NCBI GenBank assembly: GCA_902523615.1 | Contig: CABYZW010000001.1 | Coordinates: 1 to 64,000, forward strand | Reading direction: 5' to 3' | DNA length: 64,000 bases | Source: an uncultured Pelagibacteraceae bacterium | Lineage (GTDB): Bacteria; Pseudomonadota; Alphaproteobacteria; Pelagibacterales; Pelagibacteraceae | Shown: piece after piece, positions 43,536-52,797 of the stretch | Position numbering within the stretch: the first letter of the stretch is position 1 | How the letters are laid out: each line of letters starts with the position of its first letter | Translations under genes and position numbers: made by a program | The notes under the pieces: generated by a model | Told to the model about the DNA's origin: nothing | Databases searched by the model: none | The model's input: only the letters and a program-made list of their open reading frames with translations

Positions 43536-44837
43536 TTAGTCACGTATTGCGTAAGCAATTACGCCAGTTTCAGTAACGTCAGTACCTTTAGTTTCAGCTT
43601 CTTTACTTAATCTGATACCAATAGTTGCTTTCATAATACTCCATACAATCATGGCTACCACGAAAACGAAAACGTTAATTGAAATCACGCCTAATAATTG
43701 AGTTCCAAATGAAGTATCTGGGTTCGTAATCGGCACAGCAAGAGTACCCCAAATACCAGCAAATAAGTGAGCTGGTATTGCTCCTACAACATCATCAATT
43801 TTTAATGAGAATAGAAGTTTAGTACCATAAACCACGATTACACCACCAACTGCACCAATTAAAATCGCTGCTAATGGTGATGGCATTAATGGCTCTGCTG
43901 TGATAGCAACTAATCCACCAATACATCCGTTTAACATTTGAACAACATCTGTTTTTCCAAAATTCAATCTTGTTACAGTCGCTGCTGCCATTACTCCACC
44001 CGCACCTGCTAAAAATGTATTTAGAAAGATTGTTGACACTGCGATAGCATCATCAGCTGTACCTATAGCCAATTGGGAGCCACCGTTAAATCCAAACCAT
44101 CCTAACCATAGGATAAATACTCCTACAGTTACTAATGGAATTGAAGATGCAGCAAATGGCTTAATCGGTGCAGGAGCTCCAGACTTTGTAAATCTTCCTA
44201 GTCTTGGGCCCAACATTAAAGCACCTGCTAGAGCAGCTGCTCCACCAGTTGAGTGAACAAGTGTTGATCCAGCAAAATCTGAGAATCCTGCAGAAGCTAA
44301 CCAGCCTCCACCCCACTGCCAACCCATTACGATCGGATAAATAATTCCAGATAAAATTGCTGCAAATAAAAAGAATGGCCATAACTTAATTCTTTCTGCC
44401 AATGTTCCTGACACAATAGATACTGTAGTAGCACAGAAAACCATTTGGAAATACCAATCTGAACCATCTGCATAACCTGTATCAACAGCACTTGAATCTG
44501 ACCATGGAATAAAACTACCTATATAACCACCTTCTGGTATTCCATAAGCAAGATTGTAACCAAACATCCAGAACATAATTCCAGCAATGGATATTAAACC
44601 TATATTTTTTGCACAAATTACGGATACACTTTTTGATGTAACCATACCTGATTCTAACATTGCAAATCCACAAGCCATAAAAAAGACTAAGAATCCACAC
44701 ATTAAAAAAAGCAAGGTATTAAATATAAAACCTATTTCAGCAGAAACTGTTGTCTCCGCTATACCTGCACTACTCATATTTAATAAAAGTATTAAACTGG
44801 TTAGTGGCAGACTTATTGTTTTTAATAATTTAGTCAT
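43536..44837 (-). CDS. amt: Ammonium transporter
   Basis: 433 residues with a cleavable or N-terminal helix (LPLTSLILLLNMSSAGIA) and 11 membrane segments. Amt signatures: FFMACGFAMLESGMV, DFAGSTLVHSTGGAAALAGALMLGPR (pore His), and FGTQLLGV near the end, with a conserved second His in IPAHLFAGIWG. It imports ammonium. No glnK gene lies next to it. A short AGGGAGGTCTT leader gives a strong ribosome-binding site. An inverted repeat upstream may be an operator. Minus ORFs at 44161 and 44515 are shadows. Confidence 0.95.
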   Translation of the reverse strand: MTKLLKTISLPLTSLILLLNMSSAGIAETTVSAEIGFIFNTLLFLMCGFLVFFMACGFAMLESGMVTSKSVSVICAKNIGLISIAGIMFWMFGYNLAYGIPEGGYIGSFIPWSDSSAVDTGYADGSDWYFQMVFCATTVSIVSGTLAERIKLWPFFLFAAILSGIIYPIVMGWQWGGGWLASAGFSDFAGSTLVHSTGGAAALAGALMLGPRLGRFTKSGAPAPIKPFAASSIPLVTVGVFILWLGWFGFNGGSQLAIGTADDAIAVSTIFLNTFLAGAGGVMAAATVTRLNFGKTDVVQMLNGCIGGLVAITAEPLMPSPLAAILIGAVGGVIVVYGTKLLFSLKIDDVVGAIPAHLFAGIWGTLAVPITNPDTSFGTQLLGVISINVFVFVVAMIVWSIMKATIGIRLSKEAETKGTDVTETGVIAYAIRD

Positions 44838-44911
44838 AAGACCTCCCTGTTAAGAGAGTGACTATATTTTTGAATAAAATTTATAACTAACGCTGATTAG
44901 GAAAATTGGGT

Positions 44912-44926
44912 ATGCAATATTTGCAT
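44912..44926. promoter_or_regulatory. Palindrome upstream of amt
   Basis: ATGCAA-TAT-TTGCAT, a perfect 6-bp dyad, lies about 75 bases before the amt start. It recalls the TGCA...TGCA spacing of NtrC-type sites but is not a clear match. Possible operator for nitrogen control; not proven. Confidence 0.35.
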
Positions 44927-44932
44927 GTAGAA

Positions 44933-44965
44933 ACAGCCTTAATACAGTATTTGTACTAAGGCTGT
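44933..44965 (-). terminator. Probable terminator after the HU gene
   Basis: ACAGCCTTA and TAAGGCTGT form a nine-pair stem with a 15-base loop, ten bases after the HU stop. On the minus strand only TTTC follows, so termination may be partial. Confidence 0.55.
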
Positions 44966-44974
44966 TCAAAAGAT

Positions 44975-45250
44975 CTATCTGTTAAATACCTCTTTTAAAG
45001 CTTTAGCTGGTAAGAATTTTACCTTTTGTGAAGCAGCAATTTGTATCTGTTCACCTGTTCTAGGATTTCTTCCAACTCTAGCTTTTCTTTTAGCCACTTT
45101 ATAAGTTCCAAATCCAGCGATTTTTACTGAATCATCACCTTTTAAAGCGTCTAAAATAGTGTTGGTAATAGTGTCAAAAGTTCTTTCAGCATCCGCTTTA
45201 CTCAAATTTAAAGAGCCTGAAAGTTTGACTATTAATTGTTTTTTGTTCAT
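44975..45250 (-). CDS. HU family DNA-binding protein
   Basis: 91 residues, standard HU/IHF length. FDTITNTILDALKGDDSVKIAGFGTYKVAKRKARVGRNPRTGE contains the beta-arm signature (GFGxF-x-R-x-R-x-G-RNPxTGE). HU bends and packs the chromosome. A GGAG site (CCGGAGCTAAA) precedes the ATG. The N-terminal MNKKQLIVKLSGSLNLSKADAER favours HU over IHF. A 155-base gap separates it from rseP and should hold its promoter; no clear -35/-10 pair stands out. Confidence 0.94.
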   Translation of the reverse strand: MNKKQLIVKLSGSLNLSKADAERTFDTITNTILDALKGDDSVKIAGFGTYKVAKRKARVGRNPRTGEQIQIAASQKVKFLPAKALKEVFNR

Positions 45251-45405
45251 TTTAGCTCCGGTTTTGTAGGTTATTTACTATTCTTATCAAAAGCATTGAT
45301 AAATCAAGCTTTTTTTTAGTGCATCAAAAAAAGTTATACACAAAATGTTGTAGATGTTGAATAAACCCTTATTTACAAAGCTTTTTTATATTAAAACCTT
45401 TAATT

Positions 45406-46518
45406 TTAATTAAATAATCCGAGGTCTTTTAAGTCATTAAAGGTTGTAAAAAACATTAATGATATCAGTATAAATATACCGATTCGAAAAAAACCTTCTT
45501 GTGTTTTTTGAGATAAAGGACGACCTAAAGCTTTTTCAAATGCATAAAACATTAAGTGTCCGCCATCTAATAGTGGAATTGGAAATAGATTGACTAAACC
45601 TAGGCTAATTGAGATGTAAGCCATCATACTGATAAATGCCAAAACACCAAATTCTGCAACTTGACCAGATATTTTAGCAATTCTGATTGGTCCACCTAAT
45701 TGGGAAGTATCAGCCTTGCCTACAATCATCCCACCAATATACTTTAAAGATGAGACGCTTACATAATAAACCTCACGTGCCGCATGATATATTGCTTTAG
45801 CTGGACCTAGTTTGACATGATTAATCTCATTATTATATGCACCTAGCTTTATTCCAACTATTCTTTTGTTTAATTTGTTGCCAAGATTGTCCTCACTCAA
45901 AACGGTATCTGGCTTGATTTGAAGTAATAACTCCTCATAAGACCGTTTAACCTTGAAATCGATAAAATCTGAAGTTGACATAGTAATATACTTTGAAACA
46001 TCCATAATACTTTGCACTTCATTTCCATCTATTTCCAAAATAATATCATTTTGTTTTAAACCACCAACCATAGCTGGGCTATCTTTTTGAACCTCATTAA
46101 TTACAGCAGGAGTAAAATCTTTTCCTACAAATGTATAAATAGAAAAAAATATTACTAATGCCAATATAAAGTTAGCTAAAGGACCTCCGAAAACAATTAA
46201 AACTCTTTGATATAAAGGCTTTAGAACAAATAGCTTTCGACGATCTTCCTCATCATATTTCTCTAGGATTTTCTCTTGGTCGGCTTGAGAAAATACATTT
46301 CGATCTCCAAAAAATTTCACATACCCACCTAATGGTATCCAGCAAATTTTCCACCTGGTTCCAGATTTGTCATTCCAACCAAATATTTCTTTACCAAATC
46401 CGATTGAAAAATCAGTAACTCCTACCCCATATTTCTTGGCAAAATAATAATGGCCATATTCATGAATAAAAACCACTACTAAAATTAATATTATAAAGGG
46501 TAAAATAAAATTAAGCAT
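45406..46518 (-). CDS. rseP: RIP metalloprotease RseP (site-2 protease)
   Basis: 370 residues. The zinc motif HEYGH follows VVVFIHEYGHYYFAKKYGV in helix 1. One PDZ domain (VQKDSPAMVGGLKQNDIILEIDGNEV) sits between helices, and the third metal ligand is in NLFPIPLLDGGHLMFY. RseP cuts membrane-embedded regulators and leftover signal peptides. It stands apart from the usual dxr-rseP-bamA order; the flanks here are HU and a small ORF. Confidence 0.94.
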   Translation of the reverse strand: MLNFILPFIILILVVVFIHEYGHYYFAKKYGVGVTDFSIGFGKEIFGWNDKSGTRWKICWIPLGGYVKFFGDRNVFSQADQEKILEKYDEEDRRKLFVLKPLYQRVLIVFGGPLANFILALVIFFSIYTFVGKDFTPAVINEVQKDSPAMVGGLKQNDIILEIDGNEVQSIMDVSKYITMSTSDFIDFKVKRSYEELLLQIKPDTVLSEDNLGNKLNKRIVGIKLGAYNNEINHVKLGPAKAIYHAAREVYYVSVSSLKYIGGMIVGKADTSQLGGPIRIAKISGQVAEFGVLAFISMMAYISISLGLVNLFPIPLLDGGHLMFYAFEKALGRPLSQKTQEGFFRIGIFILISLMFFTTFNDLKDLGLFN

Positions 46519-46599
46519 AATTTATATTTTAAATGAATACAAAAACATACTCAATAGGCCATTTTACACTACTTTAAAGTTAAAACATTTTAATAAAGA

Positions 46600-46764
46600 T
46601 TAATAATACAGCAGTGTAAATATTACTCCTAATACGAGTAATAATATAAGTATAATTACATAATTAATTTTAATTTTAAATCTTTTGTAAATTAACTCGC
46701 TAATTTTTTCCCAAAACAATACTATCAAGAAAATGATTATTGCTGGAATAATAAATTTGATCAT
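46600..46764 (-). CDS. Small two-helix membrane protein (54 aa)
   Basis: Not in the track. From the ATG at 46764: MIKFIIPAIIIFLIVLFWEK, a basic loop (LIYKRFKIKINY) and a second helix ending at TAA 46600. It begins five bases after the regulator gene's stop, so it probably shares that transcript. Two helices with a positive loop suggest a hairpin with the loop in the cytoplasm. Function unknown. Confidence 0.55.
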   Translation of the reverse strand: MIKFIIPAIIIFLIVLFWEKISELIYKRFKIKINYVIILILLLVLGVIFTLLYY

Positions 46765-46769
46765 TATTT

Positions 46770-48200
46770 CTAACTCTTGTCTCCAACATACACTGAAACA
46801 CCTCTTGAATTAATATCAACATCAAATTTCTTGTGCAAAGGAGGAAAAGCTCTTTGAGAACAGTCCAATCTATCACAAGTTCTACAAGAAACTCCGATTG
46901 GTATTTCGGTTGTTTTATCAGTTACATTCATATTTTCTGTATAAACAAAATCCTTAGCATATTTTGCTTCGCAGCCTAATCCAATAGATAAAATACTTTT
47001 TGATTGACCAAATCTGCCGATTCCCTTTTCAACAGTTCTTGCAATGCAAACATACTTCTCACCATTAGTCATTTTACTTACAGCAGCTTGAATTACTCCA
47101 GGTCTTGTAAATGCAGAATAAACATTCCATCTTGGGCAAGCTCCCCCATATCTCGGAATCTCTATTCCCGACAAAGAAAATCTTTTTGAAATATTCCCTG
47201 CCATATCCACTCTTAGAAAATGGAACGGGATTCCTGGAAGCTTAGGGTCTTGTAAACAAGTAACTCTATGTGTTACTTGTTCGAAAGATGTAGCGAATGT
47301 ATTTTGTAAAAGTTCTAAATCATACTTAAGTTTTTTACATTCTGTATGAAAAGGTTTGTAAGGCATTAATATCGCAGCTCCACAATAATTTAATAAAGCT
47401 ACTTTTGTTAATTTCTTAGATTCTTCAGAAGGAAATGTAAATGTAGACAGGTAATCTTCAATTTCTTTACTTGCACCTTCTTGGGCTATTTGGGCTGCTG
47501 CATGAAGTTTTTTGGTCTCTAGCGAACTATAATCACTTAATAATAATTCTTTTTTATTTTTATAATATATCTTTGAAAAAGGTTTATTTTCTTCAGGAAT
47601 TACATCTCTGACTGTTATTCCATATTCTGATTTTAAATACTCGCAAAGTGCTATGTATCTAGTACGATTATTTTTTTGAACATTTTCAAAAACTCTGTTT
47701 GCAAATTCCTCTAGTTTTGGAAAATAGTTCTTATTTTTTTGAAGAAAATCTGAAATTACTTCTCCAGGAAAGGAACTTTTTCTCCCATCAACAATTTTAC
47801 CAGAAATTTTTTCAATTTTATTTACTAGTTCATGATCTTTTTTTTTTAAAATATCTCCTAGTCTTACAATTGCTTTACCAATTTTAGGGTTCGTTCCAAC
47901 TAAGTCTTTAACTTCTGGGCCTAGAATATCTAAATCCTCAAATAATTCGTCATCTAAAATTTCGGACAAAGTATTTTCTAAATTTAAATCTGTTTTTGAG
48001 GTAAGTTGTGAGAGTTCAATATTTAACTTCTCACAAATTTTTAATAGAAGATCTCCATCAATTTTCCTTTTGCCACCTTCAATAAGATTCAGGTAACTCG
48101 GAGAAATCCCTAATTCCTCAGAGAGCTTATTAGCTTGAAGACCTAATTGTCTTCGAAAAGCCTTGATTTTTGGACCAATTTTTAAATCTAATTGACTCAT
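46770..48200 (-). CDS. XRE-type regulator of the short-chain acyl-CoA (ScfR/PccR/RamB) family
   Basis: 476 residues from the ATG at 48200 (MSQLDLKIGPKIKAFRRQ); the 17 extra residues in the track would be translated through operator boxes. HTH: LGLQANKLSEELGISPSYLNLIEGGKRKIDG. A middle IrrE/ImmA-like region follows, and a C-terminal Cys cluster SCRTCDRLDCSQRAFPPLHK, typical of this group. RamB and PccR sense acyl-CoA status and control isocitrate lyase or propionyl-CoA genes. It faces aceA across an array of TGTAAAT boxes, so control of the glyoxylate shunt and of itself is likely. Confidence 0.88.
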   Translation of the reverse strand: MSQLDLKIGPKIKAFRRQLGLQANKLSEELGISPSYLNLIEGGKRKIDGDLLLKICEKLNIELSQLTSKTDLNLENTLSEILDDELFEDLDILGPEVKDLVGTNPKIGKAIVRLGDILKKKDHELVNKIEKISGKIVDGRKSSFPGEVISDFLQKNKNYFPKLEEFANRVFENVQKNNRTRYIALCEYLKSEYGITVRDVIPEENKPFSKIYYKNKKELLLSDYSSLETKKLHAAAQIAQEGASKEIEDYLSTFTFPSEESKKLTKVALLNYCGAAILMPYKPFHTECKKLKYDLELLQNTFATSFEQVTHRVTCLQDPKLPGIPFHFLRVDMAGNISKRFSLSGIEIPRYGGACPRWNVYSAFTRPGVIQAAVSKMTNGEKYVCIARTVEKGIGRFGQSKSILSIGLGCEAKYAKDFVYTENMNVTDKTTEIPIGVSCRTCDRLDCSQRAFPPLHKKFDVDINSRGVSVYVGDKS

Positions 48201-48210
48201 ATTTTCTTTT

Positions 48211-48312
48211 TGTAAATTTTGTAAATTTATATTTACAAAATTTTTCCTCAATTTACAACACTTTTAAACTTTTTTATGGATTTTGTAAATACTGTAAATT
48301 ATAAACTTTACA
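48211..48312. promoter_or_regulatory. TGTAAAT box array between the regulator and the aceA operon
   Basis: Boxes at 48211, 48220, 48231 (inverted), 48251 (inverted), 48284, 48293 and 48307 (inverted, TTTACA). Two tandem pairs with 9-base spacing (TTTGTAAATTTTGTAAAT and TTGTAAATACTGTAAAT) flank the centre. PccR/RamB proteins bind TTTGCAAA-type sites, and these TTTGTAAA boxes differ by one base. Confidence 0.7.
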
Positions 48313-48473
48313 TGGACGAAAAATTAAAAAACATAGAAAATGAAAGCCAAATCATAAAACATGAAGACCTTGCTAGACATAATAGCAGAGGAATCTACAT
48401 GAGAGATGATCATTGTGATTGGGGTTCAAGTGGAATGAACGATTTAATTGATTCTTTAACAGATTCAAATTAA
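48312..48473 (+). CDS. Small protein (53 aa) upstream of isocitrate lyase
   Basis: The track starts at 48276, inside the box array; the ATG at 48312 (MDEKLKNIENESQ) is preferred. Acidic N-terminal helix, then HEDLARHNSRGIYMRDDHCDWGSSG, with one Cys and two His that could bind metal. No family recognised. It lies 62 bases before aceA on the same strand and would be under the same operator. A regulator of ICL activity is possible, not shown. Confidence 0.5.
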   Translation: MDEKLKNIENESQIIKHEDLARHNSRGIYMRDDHCDWGSSGMNDLIDSLTDSN

Positions 48474-48535
48474 ATCTTCAAACTTCCTCTTAATTCATTT
48501 CTCAATATCAGCTTTCAAACTAAAGGTTTTAACTA

Positions 48536-49810
48536 ATGAGCGCCGAAAATATTTCATACGAGTTAAAAAGATTTGCAGGGATTAAAAGAGATTATACTCC
48601 AAAAGATGTAGAAAGACTAAGAGGTTCAATTAAGATTGAATATTCTTTGTGTAAACAGCAGTCAATTAAATTATGGAAACTACTTAATACAGAAAATTAT
48701 GTTAATACTTTAGGTTCTTTATCAGGTAATCACGCTGTACAACACGCTAAAGCAGGGTTAAAAGCAATTTATTTAAGTGGATGGCAAGTTGCGGCTGATG
48801 CTAACACGGCTGGAGAAATGTATCCTGACCAATCTCTATATCCCTATGATAGTGCACCAAAATTAGTCGAGTCAATGAACAATGCTTTGATAAGAGCTGA
48901 TCAAATTCAACATATGGAACTTCAAGATGGTGATATGAAAAAAGAAAAAAGAGTGGATTACATGTTACCAATAATTGCTGATGGTGAAGCAGGATTTGGT
49001 GGACCATTAAATGTTTTTGAACTAGCAAAAAAATTTATTAAAGCTGGTGCTGCAGGTGTTCACTTTGAAGATCAGTTAGCAAGTGAAAAAAAGTGTGGTC
49101 ACATGGGTGGTAAAGTACTTGTTCCAACTGGAACAATGATCAAAAATTTAAAAGCAGCTAGATTAGCTGCTGACATTGCAGATGTTCCATTAATTATTTT
49201 AGCTAGAACAGATGCAAATGCTGCAAAACTAATTACAAATGACCATGATGAAAATGATAAACCATTTATGACAGGCAAAAGATCTCCTGAGGGATTTTAT
49301 TATGTTAAAGCAGGAATAGAGCAAGCAATTTCAAGAGGTTTAGCTTATGCTCCTTACTCAGATTTAATTTGGTGTGAAACAGCAACACCAAATCTTGAAG
49401 AAGCTAAAAAATTTGCTGATGCAATTCATGAAAAATTTCCTGGAAAACTTTTAGCTTATAACTGCTCACCTTCATTCAACTGGAAAAAACATTTATCTGA
49501 TTCTGAAATAGCTTCTTTTCAAAAAGAAATTAGTGCGATGGGTTATAAATTTCAATTTATTACTCTCGCTGGATTTCATACACAAAATATTGCAATTTTT
49601 GAACTTGCTGAAAAATATAAAAAAGAAGGTATGTCTGCTTATTCAAAAATACAAGAACAAGAATTTGCTCGTGAGAAAGATGGTTATACAAGCGTCAAAC
49701 ATCAAAGAGAGGTTGGTACTTCGTATTTTGATGCAGTTTCCAATACAATCACTAGCGGGAAGAGTTCAACCACAGCAATGGACGGCTCAACTGAGTCAGA
49801 ACAATTTTAA
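48536..49810 (+). CDS. aceA: Isocitrate lyase
   Basis: 424 residues. [15 protein letters not shown] holds the catalytic Cys, [11 protein letters not shown] and [15 protein letters not shown] are metal/substrate loops, and [16 protein letters not shown] and [13 protein letters not shown] complete the active site. It splits isocitrate into glyoxylate and succinate. [16 protein letters not shown]-like segment ([17 protein letters not shown]) is typical of bacterial ICL. Downstream lies a DmdA-like gene. Likely controlled by the ScfR-type regulator. Confidence 0.96.
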   Translation: MSAENISYELKRFAGIKRDYTPKDVERLRGSIKIEYSLCKQQSIKLWKLLNTENYVNTLGSLSGNHAVQHAKAGLKAIYLSGWQVAADANTAGEMYPDQSLYPYDSAPKLVESMNNALIRADQIQHMELQDGDMKKEKRVDYMLPIIADGEAGFGGPLNVFELAKKFIKAGAAGVHFEDQLASEKKCGHMGGKVLVPTGTMIKNLKAARLAADIADVPLIILARTDANAAKLITNDHDENDKPFMTGKRSPEGFYYVKAGIEQAISRGLAYAPYSDLIWCETATPNLEEAKKFADAIHEKFPGKLLAYNCSPSFNWKKHLSDSEIASFQKEISAMGYKFQFITLAGFHTQNIAIFELAEKYKKEGMSAYSKIQEQEFAREKDGYTSVKHQREVGTSYFDAVSNTITSGKSSTTAMDGSTESEQF

Positions 49811-49841
49811 AAAATATTCCTTTTGAATATATAAATTAACA

Positions 49842-49896
49842 GATCAAGAAATTTGTCGATTAATTATTTATTGATTTAATGAATTTCTTTGTGATC
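49842..49896 (+). promoter_or_regulatory. Imperfect inverted repeat ahead of the DmdA-like gene
   Basis: GATCA-AGAAATT pairs with AATTTCTT-TGTGATC around an AT-rich centre that contains a further short stem. It ends a few bases before the first possible start of the next gene. In such AT-rich DNA, chance stems are common; kept as low confidence. Confidence 0.25.
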
Positions 49897-49921
49897 CAAA
49901 ATGTGTATGTTATTAGCCCAT

Positions 49922-51061
49922 ATGGTAAATAAAAACTTTGGCTTTGGAACACAAATAAGAAAATCTCCTTTCTTTGAATCTACTGTGAAATGGGGTGCAA
50001 CTGGATTTTCGGTTTATAATCACATGTATATTCCAAGAGATTTTGGTAATCCTGAACAAAATTTTTGGAATTTAATTGAAAAATCTATACTTTGTGATGT
50101 TGCAGTTGAAAGACAAGTAGAAATTACTGGACCGGATGCTTACAAATTTATCCAATTACTAACACCTAGAGATCTATCAAAATTATCAGTAGGACAATGT
50201 AAATATGTACTAATTGTAAACGATAAAGGTGGAATAATTAATGATCCAGTTCTCTTAAGACTAGCTGAAAATCATTTTTGGTTATCTCTTGCTGACAGCG
50301 ATGTATTATTATGGGCACAAGGAGTAGCTGTAAATTCAGGATTAAATGTCAAAATTTCAGAACCAGATGTATCTCCACTTCAATTGCAAGGACCTACATC
50401 AGCAGAAATAATGATTAAGCTTTTTGGTAAAGACATTAAAGATCTTAAATATTATTGGTTCAAAGAATGTACATTAGATGGAATTCCATTAGTTGTCTCA
50501 AGAACTGGTTGGTCAAGTGAATTTGGTTATGAAATTTTTTTAAGAGATGGTTCAAAAGGAAATGATCTTTATGAAAAAATTATGGAAGCAGGTAAAGATC
50601 ATGGTCTAAAACCTGGTCATACTTCCTCTATAAGAAGAATTGAAGGTGGTATGTTATCTTATCATGCTGATGCAGATATTAACACTAATCCTTATGAATT
50701 AGGTCTGGACAGGTTAATTAATTTAGATAGTAAAATTAATTTCATAGGTAAGGAAGCTTTAAAAAAAATAAAACAAGAAGGAATAAAAAGAATACAAATC
50801 GGTTTAGAACTATATTGTCGCCCACTTGAAGGACCTAATACCACTTTTTGGCCAATTTTAAAGGACGGAAAAGAAATTGGTAAAGTTACTTCAGCCGTAT
50901 ATTCACCCAGGTTAAAAAAAAATATAGCTCTGGCAATAGTAGAGATTATTAATTCAAAGATTGGGAATAATTTAAAAGTTATTATAAATGATGATGAGAT
51001 ACTTTCTAAAGTAATTGAGAAACCCTTTTACGATCCAAAAAAAAAAATAGCTTCTTCTTAA
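49922..51061 (+). CDS. GcvT-family protein, DMSP demethylase (DmdA)-like
   Basis: 379 residues from the ATG at 49922; 49901 is an alternative. Layout matches DmdA: RKSPFFESTVKWGATGFSVYNHM, DVAVERQVEITGPDAYKF, QCKYVLIVNDKGGIINDPV, LADSDVLLWAQG and EPDVSPLQLQGP. DmdA transfers a methyl from DMSP to tetrahydrofolate. Later the known DmdA pattern (SGxSxxGGFE) reads SRTGWSSEFGYEIF, and there is an ERVE-to-RRIEGGMLSY region, so it could be a sister GcvT-like enzyme with another substrate. Convergent 4-base overlap with the ABC permease gene. Confidence 0.72.
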   Translation: MVNKNFGFGTQIRKSPFFESTVKWGATGFSVYNHMYIPRDFGNPEQNFWNLIEKSILCDVAVERQVEITGPDAYKFIQLLTPRDLSKLSVGQCKYVLIVNDKGGIINDPVLLRLAENHFWLSLADSDVLLWAQGVAVNSGLNVKISEPDVSPLQLQGPTSAEIMIKLFGKDIKDLKYYWFKECTLDGIPLVVSRTGWSSEFGYEIFLRDGSKGNDLYEKIMEAGKDHGLKPGHTSSIRRIEGGMLSYHADADINTNPYELGLDRLINLDSKINFIGKEALKKIKQEGIKRIQIGLELYCRPLEGPNTTFWPILKDGKEIGKVTSAVYSPRLKKNIALAIVEIINSKIGNNLKVIINDDEILSKVIEKPFYDPKKKIASS

Positions 51062-51825
51062 GATTTAATATTATAGCCTTTTTTTAATAATATTGAGACA
51101 GCGATTACGCATATAACTAAAAATGACACCATAGAACCTACACTTATCCAAATATTAAAATCTGATATTCCATAAAATGAAAATCTTAAGCCATCAATTA
51201 GATAAACTACTGGATTAAAATAAGAAACAGTTTGCCAGAATGGTGGCAACATATCTAAAGAGTATAAACTTCCTCCTAAAAAAACCATTGGTGTGATAAC
51301 CAGTGATGGAATAATTGACATTTGTTCAAAGTTTTTGCTAACAACACCAATTAAAAAACCAAATAATGCAAAAGTAAAAGAGACTAAAACTAATAAAAAT
51401 ATCATTAAAATTGGATACTCTACAGACACTTCAGCAAAAAATGATGCAGTAGCATAAATCACGGCACCAACAATTAGAGTTTTGGTAGCTCCTGCTCCAA
51501 CAAAAGCTAAAACTGTTTCAAGTGTTGAAATAGGTGCAGCTAAAATCTCAGTAATAGTTCCATTAAATTTTGGAAAAAATATTCCAAATGAAGTGTTACT
51601 TATTGATTGAGTAAGTAATGTTAGCATTAATAAACCGGGTACGATATATGAACCATAACTCACGCCATCAATTTTTTGAATATAACCGCCAATCACTGAA
51701 CCGAAAACAACAAAATATAATGATGTGGATATAACTGGTGAGAGAAGAGACTGACCTACAGTTCTTAAAAATCTGTTCATCTCATGAACATAAATAGCTC
51801 TAAAACCATAATAGTTAAATTTCAT
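51058..51825 (-). CDS. ABC-2 type transporter permease
   Basis: 255 residues with six membrane segments. FGSVIGGYIQKIDGVSYGSYIVPGLLML and PLVITPMVFLGGSLYSLDMLPPFWQTVSYFNPVVYLIDGLR match ABC-2 permeases of the NodJ/YadH type. It pairs with the ATPase upstream (11-base overlap). Such pairs export lipids, polysaccharide parts or drugs; cargo unknown. Confidence 0.9.
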   Translation of the reverse strand: MKFNYYGFRAIYVHEMNRFLRTVGQSLLSPVISTSLYFVVFGSVIGGYIQKIDGVSYGSYIVPGLLMLTLLTQSISNTSFGIFFPKFNGTITEILAAPISTLETVLAFVGAGATKTLIVGAVIYATASFFAEVSVEYPILMIFLLVLVSFTFALFGFLIGVVSKNFEQMSIIPSLVITPMVFLGGSLYSLDMLPPFWQTVSYFNPVVYLIDGLRFSFYGISDFNIWISVGSMVSFLVICVIAVSILLKKGYNIKS

Positions 51826-52750
51826 TATTTTCTCTTACTAAATTAACAAAAATCTTTTCTAAGTTACTTTGTTCTGTTTTTAAATCTCTTAACTTTAAGC
51901 CAGTATCTTTTAAATCTTGTAATAAATTTGTTATACCAGTTTTTTTTTCTTTAAGACTGTATGTATAATCTAAGCACATCTTATTATCTCCGATATTTAA
52001 ATCATATTTTTCTAATGATTTTGGTATTTCCTCAATTCTCTCTTGCAACTCAATTATTAGAATTTTTTGACCCATCTTTTTTAATAATTCTTTTTTTTCT
52101 TCTACAAGTATAATTTCACCTTGATTAATAACTCCAACCCTATCTGCAATTGCTTCAGCTTCCTCAATGTAATGCGTGGTTAAAATAATAGTGACCCCTG
52201 TTTTTCTCAGATTCTCAACAACCATCCACATATCCCTCCTAAGCTCAACATCTACTCCAGCCGTTGGTTCATCTAAAAATAATATTTTTGGTTCATGAGA
52301 TAAGGCTTTGGCAATCAAAACTCTTCTTTTCATTCCACCGGACAATTGTCTTAATCTTTGGTCTTTTTTATCCCACAAACTTAAGTCTTTTAAAACTTTT
52401 TCTATATATTTTGGTTTTGGAGGTTTACCATATAAACCTCTTGAATATGATACGGTATCGAAAATTGTTTCAAAAGACTCTAAATTTAATTCTTGAGGAA
52501 CCATTCCTATTCTAGACCTTGTTTCACGATAATCTTTGATTATATCAAAGCTATCAACAGTGACCGTCCCGGAAGAGGGAGTAACAATTCCACAGATTAT
52601 ACTAATTAAAGTTGTTTTTCCTGCACCATTTGGTCCGAGCATTGCAAAAATTTCACCTTGTTTGACATTAAGATTAATTTTTTTAAGTGCATTAAAGCCA
52701 TTATCATAAACCTTTGAGAGGTCATTAATAATTATCTGTTTATCTGTCAT
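51815..52750 (-). CDS. ABC transporter ATP-binding protein
   Basis: 311 residues. Walker A GPNGAGKTTL, Q-loop MVPQELNLE, signature RQLSGGMKRRVLIAKAL, Walker B ILFLDEPTAGVD and H-loop TTHYIEEAE. A ~90-residue C-terminal tail is typical of ABC-2 (NatA/YadG) ATPases. Overlaps its permease partner by 11 bases. ORFs at 52264 and 52308 are shadows. Confidence 0.93.
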   Translation of the reverse strand: MTDKQIIINDLSKVYDNGFNALKKINLNVKQGEIFAMLGPNGAGKTTLISIICGIVTPSSGTVTVDSFDIIKDYRETRSRIGMVPQELNLESFETIFDTVSYSRGLYGKPPKPKYIEKVLKDLSLWDKKDQRLRQLSGGMKRRVLIAKALSHEPKILFLDEPTAGVDVELRRDMWMVVENLRKTGVTIILTTHYIEEAEAIADRVGVINQGEIILVEEKKELLKKMGQKILIIELQERIEEIPKSLEKYDLNIGDNKMCLDYTYSLKEKKTGITNLLQDLKDTGLKLRDLKTEQSNLEKIFVNLVRENNEI

Positions 52751-52797
52751 TAAGACAGATATATAGCTATTAATTCATTTAATACAATCGAGTAATG

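Noticed and set aside
44161-44700. Minus-strand ORFs inside amt
   Set aside because: Out-of-frame shadows of amt with no start signal and biased composition.
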